Assembly: GCF_037645805.1 (NCBI RefSeq)
Contig: NZ_JBBEXE010000006.1
Coordinates: 186,001-250,000, forward strand
Origin: Leptobacterium_A meishanense
GTDB lineage: Bacteria; Bacteroidota; Bacteroidia; Flavobacteriales; Flavobacteriaceae
DNA: 64,000 nucleotides
Direction of reading: 5' to 3'
In this document: positions 1-9,700 of the stretch, piece by piece
Numbering within the stretch: the stretch's first letter is position 1
How the letters are laid out: each line of letters begins with the position of its first letter
The notes under the pieces: generated by a model
What the model was told of the DNA's origin: nothing
The model's input: the letters and a program-made list of their open reading frames with translations, nothing else
Database searches by the model: none
Made by a program: the position numbers and the translations under genes

Positions 1-1724
1 TCTATCTTCTGTTGATCGTCCAATTTATAATTTATGCCCATCCCTTGCAACTGCAAATCCATCAATCCGTTTATTACATAACTGTACGCCTGCCGTTCAT
101 CAAAAATACTTTCTTGCAGGTCATGCGAAATTTTCCGGATATCTTTAGATATTTTCTGTATTTCCGCTATAAGCACTTTTCGTTTGCTAATAGCTTCTTC
201 ACTGGTGTCGTCATTCAGGTTGCCCAACATCATAAATATACTAAACATACGGCTTTGCACACCATCGTGCAATTCTTTGGAGATCCGCTCTTGTTCTTTC
301 TCACGCGCTTCTTCCACACGGTCTTGCTGTGAGAGCATTAAATTGTACACCTCTTCATTGGCCTGTTGTTGCAACTGTTCAAACTCCAGTTTTTTGTTCT
401 TAAGGCGCTGCCGTATAATAATGACCAGTAACAACCCAAGCAGTATGGCCGAAATGGCCGTGTACATATACCAGTTCATTTTCCGGGTAATGACAATGTT
501 GAGCTTTTCCAACTTGTCCGTATCAAAACGGATACGGGCAAACTGGTTGCGTGTTTGCCGTTCTGCTTGTTGCAGGCTGTCACTTATTTGTATGTAGCGC
601 GCCGCATATCCTTTTGCTTCATTTCCCTTGCCAAGGCGTGCCATTATTTGTAACGGTTTTAGCATATCGCCATAATTGTACACACCGGCTGCCAGGCCGT
701 ACACCTCGTTGGCATAGTACAAGGCCATGACGGTGTCTTGCATTTTTTCGTGGTACTCTGCAAGGTGCAGTCTGCTGGACATTTTACCTCCATAATCATT
801 TAAACTATCGCGTATCACTAAGGGCTCCATATAGGCCTCCGGCAAGCCGGTGGTATCGCCTAGCAAAAAACGTGCATGGGCTCTGTTGCTGAGTAAGCGG
901 GCATATACCTCCGGTTGCTCTTTTCTTATAGCAGGGTAGGCCAACGCTTGGTCATAATACGTAATGGCTTCTTTGTATTGGCCCATCTGTTCGTAGGTAG
1001 TCCCTATATTATTTAAGGAGGTTATTTCCAACCAAGGGATGTCTAATTTTCTACGTAAGTTATAGGCCTCTTTATCATAATTTAACGAGGCTTCATAATT
1101 TTCCATTTCTGATGCTATAAAAGCCAAATTGTTATATGCGGAGGCGAGCATACGGATATCCTCTGTATTTTCTAAAAAGGTAATGGCTTCTACAGTAGTG
1201 GCCTCGGCCCCCACATAATCCAGCGCATTTTTTTGCACAATTCCCATGTTTAAGAGCATTTTTCCTGTATTCAGTACATCGTTCAAGCTACGGTAATGGT
1301 TCTGTGCATTGTAAAAAAAGTAGTAGGCACTGTCGTTTACATTTTTTCGTAGGCAATAGGTGCCCAGATAGCGGTTGGCCGTGGCCAAGTGCAAGGTATC
1401 CTTTTCTTTTTGTGCCAGCTCTAAGGCCTGTTGACTTTCGGCCTGGAACTGTTTTAACGAGCCTATGCGATAGTAGCACAGTGCAATTTGCAAACGTGCC
1501 TTTGCTTGTACGGAATCAGGCTGCTTGGTTGCCCAGCCCCTTCCTTTGTCAATCCATGTTGCCTTTTCTGCAACAGACAAGGTATCTTCTTTGGCATATT
1601 GCAGGTACAGTGCCAAACTGTCCTGCGCTTGTACCGTACCAGTGGCGGCAATTTCCGTCGCTTTTTTGCAGGCTGTAGCAAATAGTAATACACTAAACAC
1701 TGTTAAATAGTAGCTACTTTTCAT
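1..1724 (-). CDS. TPR-containing sensor histidine kinase, 3' end beyond window
   Basis: This reading frame is open from an ATG at 1724 to the window edge (about 574 residues seen). Its first 20 residues end in a lipobox-like FATAC, so the N-terminus may be lipidated or just a signal sequence. Roughly residues 40-400 read as tetratricopeptide helices. A transmembrane segment lies near residues 415-437, followed by a coiled coil and a HisKA_3-type dimerisation motif, ERISKELHDGVQ, with the phospho-acceptor His near residue 486. The ATPase domain lies outside the window. HisKA_3 kinases usually phosphorylate LuxR/NarL-type regulators, so the LytTR protein upstream is probably not its partner; the partner may lie beyond position 1. 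Frame and family are clear; the stimulus is unknown. Confidence 0.88.
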   Translation of the reverse strand, partial: MKSSYYLTVFSVLLFATACKKATEIAATGTVQAQDSLALYLQYAKEDTLSVAEKATWIDKGRGWATKQPDSVQAKARLQIALCYYRIGSLKQFQAESQQALELAQKEKDTLHLATANRYLGTYCLRKNVNDSAYYFFYNAQNHYRSLNDVLNTGKMLLNMGIVQKNALDYVGAEATTVEAITFLENTEDIRMLASAYNNLAFIASEMENYEASLNYDKEAYNLRRKLDIPWLEITSLNNIGTTYEQMGQYKEAITYYDQALAYPAIRKEQPEVYARLLSNRAHARFLLGDTTGLPEAYMEPLVIRDSLNDYGGKMSSRLHLAEYHEKMQDTVMALYYANEVYGLAAGVYNYGDMLKPLQIMARLGKGNEAKGYAARYIQISDSLQQAERQTRNQFARIRFDTDKLEKLNIVITRKMNWYMYTAISAILLGLLLVIIIRQRLKNKKLEFEQLQQQANEEVYNLMLSQQDRVEEAREKEQERISKELHDGVQSRMFSIFMMLGNLNDDTSEEAISKRKVLIAEIQKISKDIRKISHDLQESIFDERQAYSYVINGLMDLQLQGMGINYKLDDQQKI

Positions 1725-1780
1725 AAAATTTTGTTAAAAAACTGCCTAAAAATAGTAAAAATAGCCGAGCCAAGCCATAA

Positions 1781-1811
1781 AAAAAGCAGTGCCCTACAGC
1801 CGCTGCTTTTT
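1781..1811 (-). terminator. Intrinsic terminator after the small lipoprotein gene
   Basis: A 9-bp perfect stem (1781-1789 with 1803-1811) encloses a 13-base loop. Read on the minus strand it ends in a run of seven U residues. It sits 24 bases past the stop of the 50-residue ORF and before the sensor kinase, so the two genes are probably separate transcripts. Confidence 0.7.
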
Positions 1812-1834
1812 ACTTTGATGTGACAGAATAATCC

Positions 1835-1987
1835 TTAGTCAATATCGGCAGGATCGTCTCCTTTGTTACCATTAGTCGCTGTGGTATCATACAAATCATC
1901 CTCTGTAGTGTTAGCACTACAAGAAATAGTGGCGGTAGTGCCTAAGGCCAAAATTGCAATCAGTATAATGTTTTTTAATGTTTTCAT
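1835..1987 (-). CDS. Small predicted lipoprotein, 50 residues
   Basis: A short ORF starts MKTLKNIILIAILALG and ends at TAA. It has a basic N-terminus, a hydrophobic stretch and then a Cys near residue 23 (ATISCSAN), a plausible lipoprotein signal, followed by an acidic tail rich in Asp, Thr and Gly. It is flanked by a terminator downstream and a structured, gene-free region upstream, which supports an independent small transcript. I do not recognise a family; small acidic lipoproteins of this shape are common in flavobacteria. It could instead be a secreted peptide. No function is assigned. Confidence 0.6.
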   Translation of the reverse strand: MKTLKNIILIAILALGTTATISCSANTTEDDLYDTTATNGNKGDDPADID

Positions 1988-2045
1988 GTCTATGTAGTTT
2001 TAAGTTTTTGCTAGTTTTTCTTTTTGTAGTTAAAATTTAAATGTG

Positions 2046-2136
2046 TTGTAGCCGTGGCAGGGGTTATGTACCAAGAACCAGTATGGTACCTATAATTGCC
2101 TTGTTTGTGGGGCACCCACTGCCACATTAGCTACAA
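2046..2136. other. Large imperfect inverted repeat in a gene-free region
   Basis: The 434-base gap 1988-2421 holds no convincing ORF. Within it TTGTAGC (2046-2052) pairs with GCTACAA (2130-2136), and GTGGCAG (2054-2060) with CTGCCAC (2119-2125). The enclosed segment has further short repeats, GTACCA/TGGTAC around 2078-2100 and GTGGG/CCCAC around 2107-2119, which could form alternative hairpins. On the minus strand it would lie in the leader of the 50-residue lipoprotein gene or the trailer of the LytTR gene. It resembles no riboswitch I know, and there is no U run for a terminator. Confidence 0.45.
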
Positions 2137-2421
2137 TTTGCTACGCCAATAAAGCGTTGTTATGTATTCTAAATGCAGGACGGCATTTAAAAATATGGTA
2201 ATATGTACGGCACTGCAGGTAGTTGTCCTCTACTAGCCATTGTGAGTGCACTTGTTACCTGTATAAAGAGAAGCTTCTTTTTAAACTCGTGATTCTATTA
2301 TTCTCACAGAACGAAAATACGTAAGAATATTGTACTATTTAAAGGATATTTTGTTGTTTTAGTAGTTGTGCAGCAATTGTGAGTGGCTGACATTTTTTTA
2401 AGGGTAATTGACATGGTTTTG

Positions 2422-3156
2422 TTAAAACTCCAGTACATTCTTATGTTTCATTGCTTCTTTAATAGCTTCTACATTGCTCTTGTAGTTTCGGGAAAAGGGG
2501 ATAAAGTCTTCGGAAGCTTTCATGGTAAAGCGAGATTTACCAAAGTGGATCCTGGATATGCAACCGGTGTTTACAATATAACTGTTGTGTATACGCACAA
2601 AACCATGGGGCAAAGACTCTTCAAAGCACTTAAGTGTTTTTATGGCGCTTACCTTTTCACCATTTTTCATGAAAATGTCTGTTGTATTATTATCTGCTTT
2701 CAGGTATTGGATTTCGTCCAGCTCTATGAAACGGTAATCCCCGTATGATTTTATACAAAGTGTTTCGGGGTTTTTACCATATTTTTTCTCATGCCTCATA
2801 AAGGCTTTTCGTATTTCAAAACTATTGACGGGTTTTAAAATATAATCGAGCACATCATTTTTAATGGCCTGCAAGGTATATTCAATGCTCTTGGTCACAA
2901 CAATAATTTTTGGAAGTTGTACCAGGTAATTTTTCAATTCATGTACAAGGTTAAAATGGGTAATGTTCCCCAACATTCCCGGCGATTCAACTTCCAGGAA
3001 CACGAGATCGGGGACTTCTTTCAGAATGAGATCCATACCCGACCTTTCATCATTGGCTACGCCGCGACAATAATAATTGGGAAATTCTTTGAGTATAGAC
3101 CGAAGTTCATTAGCTGATTTTTCATCGTTATCAATTATAATATAGGAGTACTTCAT
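2422..3156 (-). CDS. LytTR-family response regulator with degenerate receiver
   Basis: This 244-residue protein has an N-terminal receiver-like domain (about 1-120) and a C-terminal LytTR DNA-binding domain (about 140-240, with the IQYLKADNNTTDIF and FVRIHNSYIVN blocks). The acidic pocket (IDNDE, 8-12), the switch Thr88 and Lys108 (LKPV) are kept. The position that normally carries the phospho-acceptor Asp is Glu55, in FLEVESPGM where family members usually read FLDIEMPGM. It is therefore probably not phosphorylated in the usual way, and may be constitutively active or controlled differently. No histidine kinase of the usual LytS/YehU partner type lies beside it. DNA binding is inferred from the domain. 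Confidence 0.88.
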   Translation of the reverse strand: MKYSYIIIDNDEKSANELRSILKEFPNYYCRGVANDERSGMDLILKEVPDLVFLEVESPGMLGNITHFNLVHELKNYLVQLPKIIVVTKSIEYTLQAIKNDVLDYILKPVNSFEIRKAFMRHEKKYGKNPETLCIKSYGDYRFIELDEIQYLKADNNTTDIFMKNGEKVSAIKTLKCFEESLPHGFVRIHNSYIVNTGCISRIHFGKSRFTMKASEDFIPFSRNYKSNVEAIKEAMKHKNVLEF

Positions 3157-3760
3157 GGCTATTGCATTTAGGTATGTTTTTTTTGTTCAGTACAACTACT
3201 GAAAAAGCATACATTAACACTTGATGAATTTACTATTTATCTATGAAGAATTATTGTGGTTTTACCATATATATATTGATACTTTGCACGAGAAAAAAGA
3301 TAGAAATAAACTGATTAACAGGTAGTTATATTATTATATTATTTATAGTACCTCGTATTAAAAATAGCTAAAACTCCCTTATTTAAAGGGCTGGGACAGA
3401 TTTCGGGATTCAGTTTAAAAAAATGGGGTTTTTTCTCCGTTTTTTGTTCTTTTTATTTTTCTTAAGGTAGAAAAATGCTAGAAAATGCATTTACAAGTAT
3501 AAAAAATATAGCTTTTTAAAGAAATGTGAAACATGATTTTTTATAGATAAGGCTGTTCAAAAAGTTAAAAAAATCTCAAATATGCCATATTCTCCAATAA
3601 TTATCGAAATGAAATGTCCCAATGATTTATTGGCAAAGAAGTCTTATTATAAGTTTATTGCTTTTATATAAATTTCTCTTCCTGTATACACAGGGTTGAA
3701 AATGATGTGCAGGGCTATTAAGGTTCTTTTAAAGAAACAAAAAAATGGCTTAATATATTA
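3157..3760. other. Gene-free AT-rich gap
   Basis: About 600 bases separate the LytTR gene from the terminator of the OmpA gene. I see no ORF with coding character, no RNA gene and no long repeat, only A/T runs. It must hold the promoter of the minus-strand LytTR gene, but I could not pick out a convincing TTTG/TAnnTTTG pair. Confidence 0.5.
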
Positions 3761-3794
3761 AAAAAGCTGCGCCTGCCCATATGGCAAACGCAGC
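3761..3794 (-). terminator. Intrinsic terminator of the adhesin/PorP/OmpA operon
   Basis: A GC-rich 6-bp stem, GCTGCG (3766-3771) with CGCAGC (3789-3794), with further pairing inside the loop (around CCATATGG), is followed on the minus strand by a U run. It lies about 30 bases past the stop codon of the OmpA gene, the last of the three-gene cluster. Confidence 0.7.
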
Positions 3795-3824
3795 AAGCTA
3801 CATAGAAAAAAATGGTCTGCTTGT

Positions 3825-5759
3825 TTATTCCATGATTACAAATTCTGAGCGCCTATTCAATTGGTGTTTTTCTATACTACAAGGCACTCCGTTCCCACAT
3901 TCGTTTACTAATTGTGTTTCACCATAGCCCCTTCCGGTAATCCTGGAAGGGCCTATCCCTTGTTTTATAAGGTAGTCAATTGTAGCCTTAGCTCTTTTTT
4001 CCGATAACCGCATATTATAGGCATCATTTGCCCTACTATCTGTATGCGCCCTGATATCGATTTTTATACTTGGGTATTTTTCCATGGCAGCCACTACTTT
4101 TTCTAATTCTATCTCGGCATCTTTACGGATTTTTGCCTTGTCAAAATCAAAATAGATCGGTTTTAGTTGTAATAGCTGTGCAAGATCGTCGCCTATACCG
4201 GCGGTAACGGTTTCTTTTTCCAATTCAAAATTTATAGTTAGCGTATCAGTACCATATGATGCCGACACTAATGTTTCTGAGGGTGTGTATGTTTCTTTTG
4301 TTGCCCGCATAAAATGGTCTTGTGTACAATCTATGGTTACTTTGTAGGTTCCTTCCGAATCGGTAACTACTGTTTGTAATAGTTCATTTTTGGTATTGAT
4401 CACCAGTACTTGTGCATTTGGAATGGGTGTTTTTCTATTCTTATCTGTTATAACTCCTGTAACTACTTGTTCGCATTGTGTAACTAATGGTATGGTTTCA
4501 ATAAAAAAGTAGATGTCATCACTCCCTACACCACCATCTCTATTGGAAGCAAAATAGCCTGTACTTTTTGCTTCGTCGATAATAAAGGAGAAGTCATCTT
4601 TGGGGCCATTTACAGGGCTTCCTATATTGTGTATACTTGATGGTTTCTCCATTTCAGCCACAAATATATCCAGACCTCCTAGGCCCGGATGACCGTCAGA
4701 GGCAAAATAAAGCTTTCCGGAAGTACTCATAAAAGGAAATGTTTCACGCCCTTCCGTATTGATTTCTTTTCCAAGGTTTATAGGTTTGCTGTAGCTTCCG
4801 TCTTCATGTATGGCTACACTATAGATATCGGACAACCCATACGATCCCGGCCTGTCCGAAGCAAAGTAGAGCTGCTTTTCATCAGTGCTTAATGTAGGGT
4901 GTGCACAGGAAAAGTCATCACTATTGAAAGGCAGTTCTGTAATATTGGACCAATTGCCATTGTGAAGTGTAGCTTTGTATATTTTCAGTTTATTGATCCC
5001 TTCTGCGTCTTTTCCGTATTTTTTATTGTTGTAATTGCTTCTGGTAAAGTACATCGTTTGACCATCTTTTGTAAATGTTGTGGTAGATTCGTGATAGCGC
5101 GTATTGATGTTTTTTGATAGTTTCACTGGGGTTGCCGTTGCTTGTTCTTTATTGACTTCACTACTGGTGTAAAGGTCTAAAAATGGTTGTTCATCCCATG
5201 AGTGTTTATATCTGGTGAGCACCCCGGTATCCCTTGCTGAAGAAAATATGAGTCCTTCTTTATAAAAAGAGGGGGCAAAATCCGAATAGGTAGAGTTAAG
5301 GGTCGCCAGTGCTATATCATATCTATCTGATTGTAACTTGATCTGCTCCAAGTAATTTTGCTGTGATGTATATAGCGCAGCTCTGCTATCGGTGCCTTTT
5401 GCTTTATTAAACATGTCCATCATACCATCCGCTTTAGTATACTCTTTTGTTGCTTTCAACGACTGTGCATATCGAAAATAGTATTCAGGTTCTATTGTTA
5501 CATTTCGCATAGCCGTTAATTGCTCATACCATTTGGCGGCATCTTCATATTTAGCATTGAAATAGTAGGCATTTCCCAGCTTTTTATACAATTCGGCCGA
5601 TTGGTACCCTTTATTGGCTACACGTTCATAAATATCTATCGCAGTAATAAAGGCATATTTATCATACTTCTTATCTGCCCGTTCTATTTTTCGTTGTTGT
5701 GCATGTACTGTATGGATAAGTAAAAATGTACATGCGATAAATATTATTTGTTTTTTCAT
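3825..5759 (-). CDS. OmpA-family protein with TPR and PD40 propeller
   Basis: This 644-residue envelope protein has a signal peptide (cleavage near HAQ, 21), TPR-like helices (about 25-150), PD40/WD40-like beta-propeller blades (about 190-420, with repeated YFASDRPG-type motifs), a carboxypeptidase-regulatory-like fold (about 435-520) and a C-terminal OmpA domain (about 535-644). The OmpA domain keeps the peptidoglycan-binding Asp and Arg in HTDSRANDAYNMRLSEKRA. It starts 12 bases after the PorP/SprF gene and is certainly co-transcribed with it. Proteins of this build accompany PorP/SprF and T9SS adhesins in flavobacteria and probably anchor the secreted adhesin system to peptidoglycan. That role is inferred from context and family. 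Confidence 0.92.
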   Translation of the reverse strand: MKKQIIFIACTFLLIHTVHAQQRKIERADKKYDKYAFITAIDIYERVANKGYQSAELYKKLGNAYYFNAKYEDAAKWYEQLTAMRNVTIEPEYYFRYAQSLKATKEYTKADGMMDMFNKAKGTDSRAALYTSQQNYLEQIKLQSDRYDIALATLNSTYSDFAPSFYKEGLIFSSARDTGVLTRYKHSWDEQPFLDLYTSSEVNKEQATATPVKLSKNINTRYHESTTTFTKDGQTMYFTRSNYNNKKYGKDAEGINKLKIYKATLHNGNWSNITELPFNSDDFSCAHPTLSTDEKQLYFASDRPGSYGLSDIYSVAIHEDGSYSKPINLGKEINTEGRETFPFMSTSGKLYFASDGHPGLGGLDIFVAEMEKPSSIHNIGSPVNGPKDDFSFIIDEAKSTGYFASNRDGGVGSDDIYFFIETIPLVTQCEQVVTGVITDKNRKTPIPNAQVLVINTKNELLQTVVTDSEGTYKVTIDCTQDHFMRATKETYTPSETLVSASYGTDTLTINFELEKETVTAGIGDDLAQLLQLKPIYFDFDKAKIRKDAEIELEKVVAAMEKYPSIKIDIRAHTDSRANDAYNMRLSEKRAKATIDYLIKQGIGPSRITGRGYGETQLVNECGNGVPCSIEKHQLNRRSEFVIME

Positions 5760-5770
5760 GGTAGTGTTGT

Positions 5771-6721
5771 TTAGAAAAATCTAGGTGATACGGCTTTCTC
5801 AAAATTCTTAAGGAGCTCGAAACGGAGAAATACCTCAAAAGAACCATTATTGAAACGTGTTCCTCCCAATTCGGTAACTTCTTTGTCATATGCCAAACCC
5901 AACATAAATGAATCTGATATTTGAAACCCTGCCAAAGCACTTACGGCAGCATCCCATCGATATGCGCCCCCTAAAATGAATGTGTTATTAAACATAAAGT
6001 TGGCTGACATATCTACCTGAAGTGGTGCACCGGAAACAATTTTTGTCAATAGTGCAGGTTTGAACTTAACATTGCTGTTCAGATCAAACACATACCCGGT
6101 AATAGCATAATAATTAATGCGTTCTTCTGCTAAGAACGAAACAGCATTATTGGAGTTGTTGGATTCATCAAAATGGTCTGTTTCCAATAAGTTAGGTGCA
6201 GATACCCCAAGATAAAACTTGTTTGTATGGTAGTAGACGCCTAAGCCAACATTAGGGGAAAATTTATTGTTAATATTATCGGCAGCTGTCAGCTCGGGTT
6301 GGAATTGGCGCAGTTTTGTAAAATCAACATTTAATAAGTGCCCACCCCCTTTTAACCCGAAAGACAGTTTTCCTTTTTCTGATGTTGGTATGGTATATGA
6401 AAATGCTACGTCAAAGTACGTTTCTTCGTTTACGCCGTCACCAATGCGGTCGTTTACTATAGATAACCCTAAACCTACTCTACCGGTTTCTCCTATGGGC
6501 GAATGTATATTAAGTGTCTGGGTTTCGGGGGATCCATCGAGTCCTACCCACTGGCTCCTGTACAATCCTGCAAAGCTCAGTACTCCACGGCTTCCCGCAT
6601 ATCCGGGGTTTACGCTCAGGGTATTGTACATATATTGTGTGTATTGTGCGTCTTGTTGTGCATACACTTGGCAGTTTAGCAAGGTCATTAATAAAATTGC
6701 GGCTAAGTTGTACGTTTTCAT
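5771..6721 (-). CDS. T9SS membrane protein, PorP/SprF family
   Basis: This 316-residue outer-membrane beta-barrel protein has a signal peptide ending at VYAQ and the family signature QDAQYTQYMYNTLSVNPGYAG directly after it. The rest alternates as short amphipathic strands and closes with an aromatic C-terminus. PorP/SprF proteins are needed to export or anchor specific large T9SS cargo with type B sorting domains. The gene lies 36 bases after a large type B adhesin gene, so the two are almost certainly a cognate pair. Flavobacterial genomes carry many such pairs, so this need not be the motility SprF itself. Confidence 0.93.
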   Translation of the reverse strand: MKTYNLAAILLMTLLNCQVYAQQDAQYTQYMYNTLSVNPGYAGSRGVLSFAGLYRSQWVGLDGSPETQTLNIHSPIGETGRVGLGLSIVNDRIGDGVNEETYFDVAFSYTIPTSEKGKLSFGLKGGGHLLNVDFTKLRQFQPELTAADNINNKFSPNVGLGVYYHTNKFYLGVSAPNLLETDHFDESNNSNNAVSFLAEERINYYAITGYVFDLNSNVKFKPALLTKIVSGAPLQVDMSANFMFNNTFILGGAYRWDAAVSALAGFQISDSFMLGLAYDKEVTELGGTRFNNGSFEVFLRFELLKNFEKAVSPRFF

Positions 6722-6757
6722 TTGTTTATGTATTTGGCCAAAAAAGGGCTGTTTTTT

Positions 6758-9700
6758 TTATCTGTTAATATAGAGGTGTCCTGCTATGGTTTTGTTTCCT
6801 GTTTGTGCTACATAATTGATTACATAATAATACGTGCCAACAGGTAAATATTCCCCTTCGTTGATAGTCATATCTGCTGTGGACCTTCCATCAAAGAAAT
6901 TATTTATCGGATTATATCCCCTAGTTTCAAAAACCAATCTTCCCCACCGGTTATATATTCTTACTACATTATTTGGAAAGTCTTGGATATTACCAATCAC
7001 TAAAACATCGTTTTTTCCATCTCCATTTGGGGTGATCAATTGGAATACTTCTAATTCTCCTTCTGTTGTATTATTAGGGTCGAGATAATCAGGTGTACCG
7101 TCACCATCTGTATCGAAAGCATCTTCAGGATTACCGTCGCCATTTGGATCAGGGTTCTCATCAATGGTTGCTATATCATCGTTATCATCATCCGGGTCTA
7201 AATAATCAGGTGTACCATCGCCATCCGTATCATCAGGGCCGTTATTGTCATTATCAACATCGTATTCAAATTCTGTATCTACACTGTCCCCATCATCATC
7301 AATATCCCTGTAGTCCACATCTTCTGTTCCATCTGTATCGGGAAGGTCATTGGCTGGGTCATTTATTTCGTCATTTACATCCGGGCCATCATTTATATCA
7401 TTCCCTTCAAATGCATCATCCAAACCATCATTATCAGTGTCTATACCTGAAAAGATGTTATCTGCTATCCCATCATGGTTAAAATCATTACCTTCAATAG
7501 CATCCGGAACACCATCATTGTCGGTATCATCATCCAGATAATCAGGGAGGTCGGTATTGTCCGTATTTATGGGGATCAACCCTTCATTCAACGGGTTATC
7601 ATAGGCATCGTCCAACCCGTCACTATCACTATCTATACCAGACGGAGGAATATACCCTTCTGTAGTTTGTGCTTCCACATTGTCGGGGATTCCATCATTG
7701 TCACTATCTATGTCCATAAAATCCGGTATACCGTCGCCATCCGTATCACCACTTCCTTCAAGGGCATCTACAATCCCATCGCCATCACTATCAATAGTAA
7801 TGGCATCAATTTGAGTTACTGTGGGGTCATCAGGGTTACCATCACCATCACTATCATTATCAGTAAGGTCATCTGGGTCATCCGATAAACTGCTTACCAT
7901 ATTGTTATTTGGATCTTCTGCTGTTACAGTGGCTGTGTTTTGAAAACTGCCTGCGTCTATATCTACTTGTGTAAGGGTATAAGTGGCTGTATATGAAGTA
8001 TTATCTGATTCTCCGGGCAGCAAGCTTGGTATTGGGGTTCCAGTTACAGTTACCAGAGGATCTGTTATTTCTATATTATTTAGTGCAGTATTCCCTGTGT
8101 TGGTAATAGTGAAAGTATAACCGATTGTTTCGCCTGCCTGAAAAATGCCATCTCCATTTTCGTCATTAAAGATATCTACTTTTGTAAGTGTTAGCCGGTT
8201 TTGAGATTCTCGCCAATTGGGTTCACCTCCGGGAGAATCTGTGTCAGGAAATGGTGAAAGTGCCGTTTGCCCTCCATTGGTATAATTTTGGGAAGCACTT
8301 GTGTTTAAATTAATCAAATCAAAGTTATCATCGAGCCCATCACCATCAGTGTCAGATCCTGATGGTACGGTATCTGCAATTCCATCATCATCTGTGTCAT
8401 ATGCTTCGATAGTATCGCTTTCTCCATCCCCATCAGAATTTAAGTCAAGATAATCAGGAACTGTATCACTGTTGAACACAAATGTTCCGTCTGTATTTAT
8501 TGGTATAATGGGGCTTGCATCATAATTGTCATCCACTCCGTTCCCATCAGCGTCATTTCCGGAAGGTGCTATATAGCTAAAAGTTGGTTGCGCTTCTATG
8601 TTATCAATAATTCCATCATCATCAGCATCTATATCTAGATAATCAGGATTGTCATTTGTATTGTTATCTGAATTGACAGCGATGTTGCTTACCCCTGCTC
8701 CATCAACCCCTCCATCTTCTGCAGCATCAGGAATCCCGTTTGTGCCCTGTAATCCATCTACTTGGCCATCTTGGTTGGTATCTGCCAACCCTGCTCCACT
8801 TTCTATTACATCATAAATACCATCATTGTCACTATCTAAATCTAATGAATTAATAATACCATCCCCGTCTAAATCTGTCAGAAAGCCTTGTGGGTTAATA
8901 TAATTTGTTAAGCAAGAGAATTGAATCCCATGTTGCCGGGTAATTGTTAATCCGTTTACTGCCGTGGTTGCTATTGCTCCAAAACGGATTTTTAATGCTG
9001 TTTTATGTTTATATATTGCAGAGAGGTTAACAAGTGGTTGTCCGTTGTTTATTTCTAAATACTCTGTAGTGCCTGCAGTGGCTTCTAACCTGCTATTTAA
9101 ATTAATGCTTAATTCTGAAGGGGTAGATGTTATATAGCAAGAAGGAACATCGGTGAAGTCTTGCTCTCTGTAATCGGTATTTCCATCTATATCAATAAAG
9201 TTTGCAATAAACTCGGGTAAAATGACAGGAATGGTAGTTCCACTTTGCACAAAGGATATCTCATATTCTACATAGCCTTGAGAACCTACATCGCCCAATA
9301 GGTACCGTGTCTCCGGTTTGAAAAATTCAGAATCTGTTATATCTTCATCAAAAGTAATCAGTATAGCATTCACAACACTTTTTATAGTCACTAGGGCATC
9401 TATTCCTGTTGTAACAGTTGTATAACGATATACAGCTCCCTGCTGCAAGTCTATACCGGATTCTAATACAGGTGTTCCACTAAAACTAAGAGATGGTGTA
9501 GTGCTACAGTCAGGCTGTCCTGATGGAATCGCTGTATTTTCCTGTACATCTGTAATACCATCATTGTCATCATCCAAATCGGTAATGTCTGAAATGCCAT
9601 CATTGTCAAAATCATTTGTGATAGCATCTCTATAATCTACATCGCCCCCATTATTGGCATCTTCATCTATATCAGGAAAGTTATCGGTTTGTGTAGTATC

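Noticed and set aside
7093..7888. Plus-strand ORFs (His/Tyr-rich 129 residues, and an Ile/Thr/Val-rich 137 residues) opposite the adhesin gene
   Set aside because: They are mirror readings of the Asp-rich DxDxDG repeats; their odd composition follows from the repeat codons.
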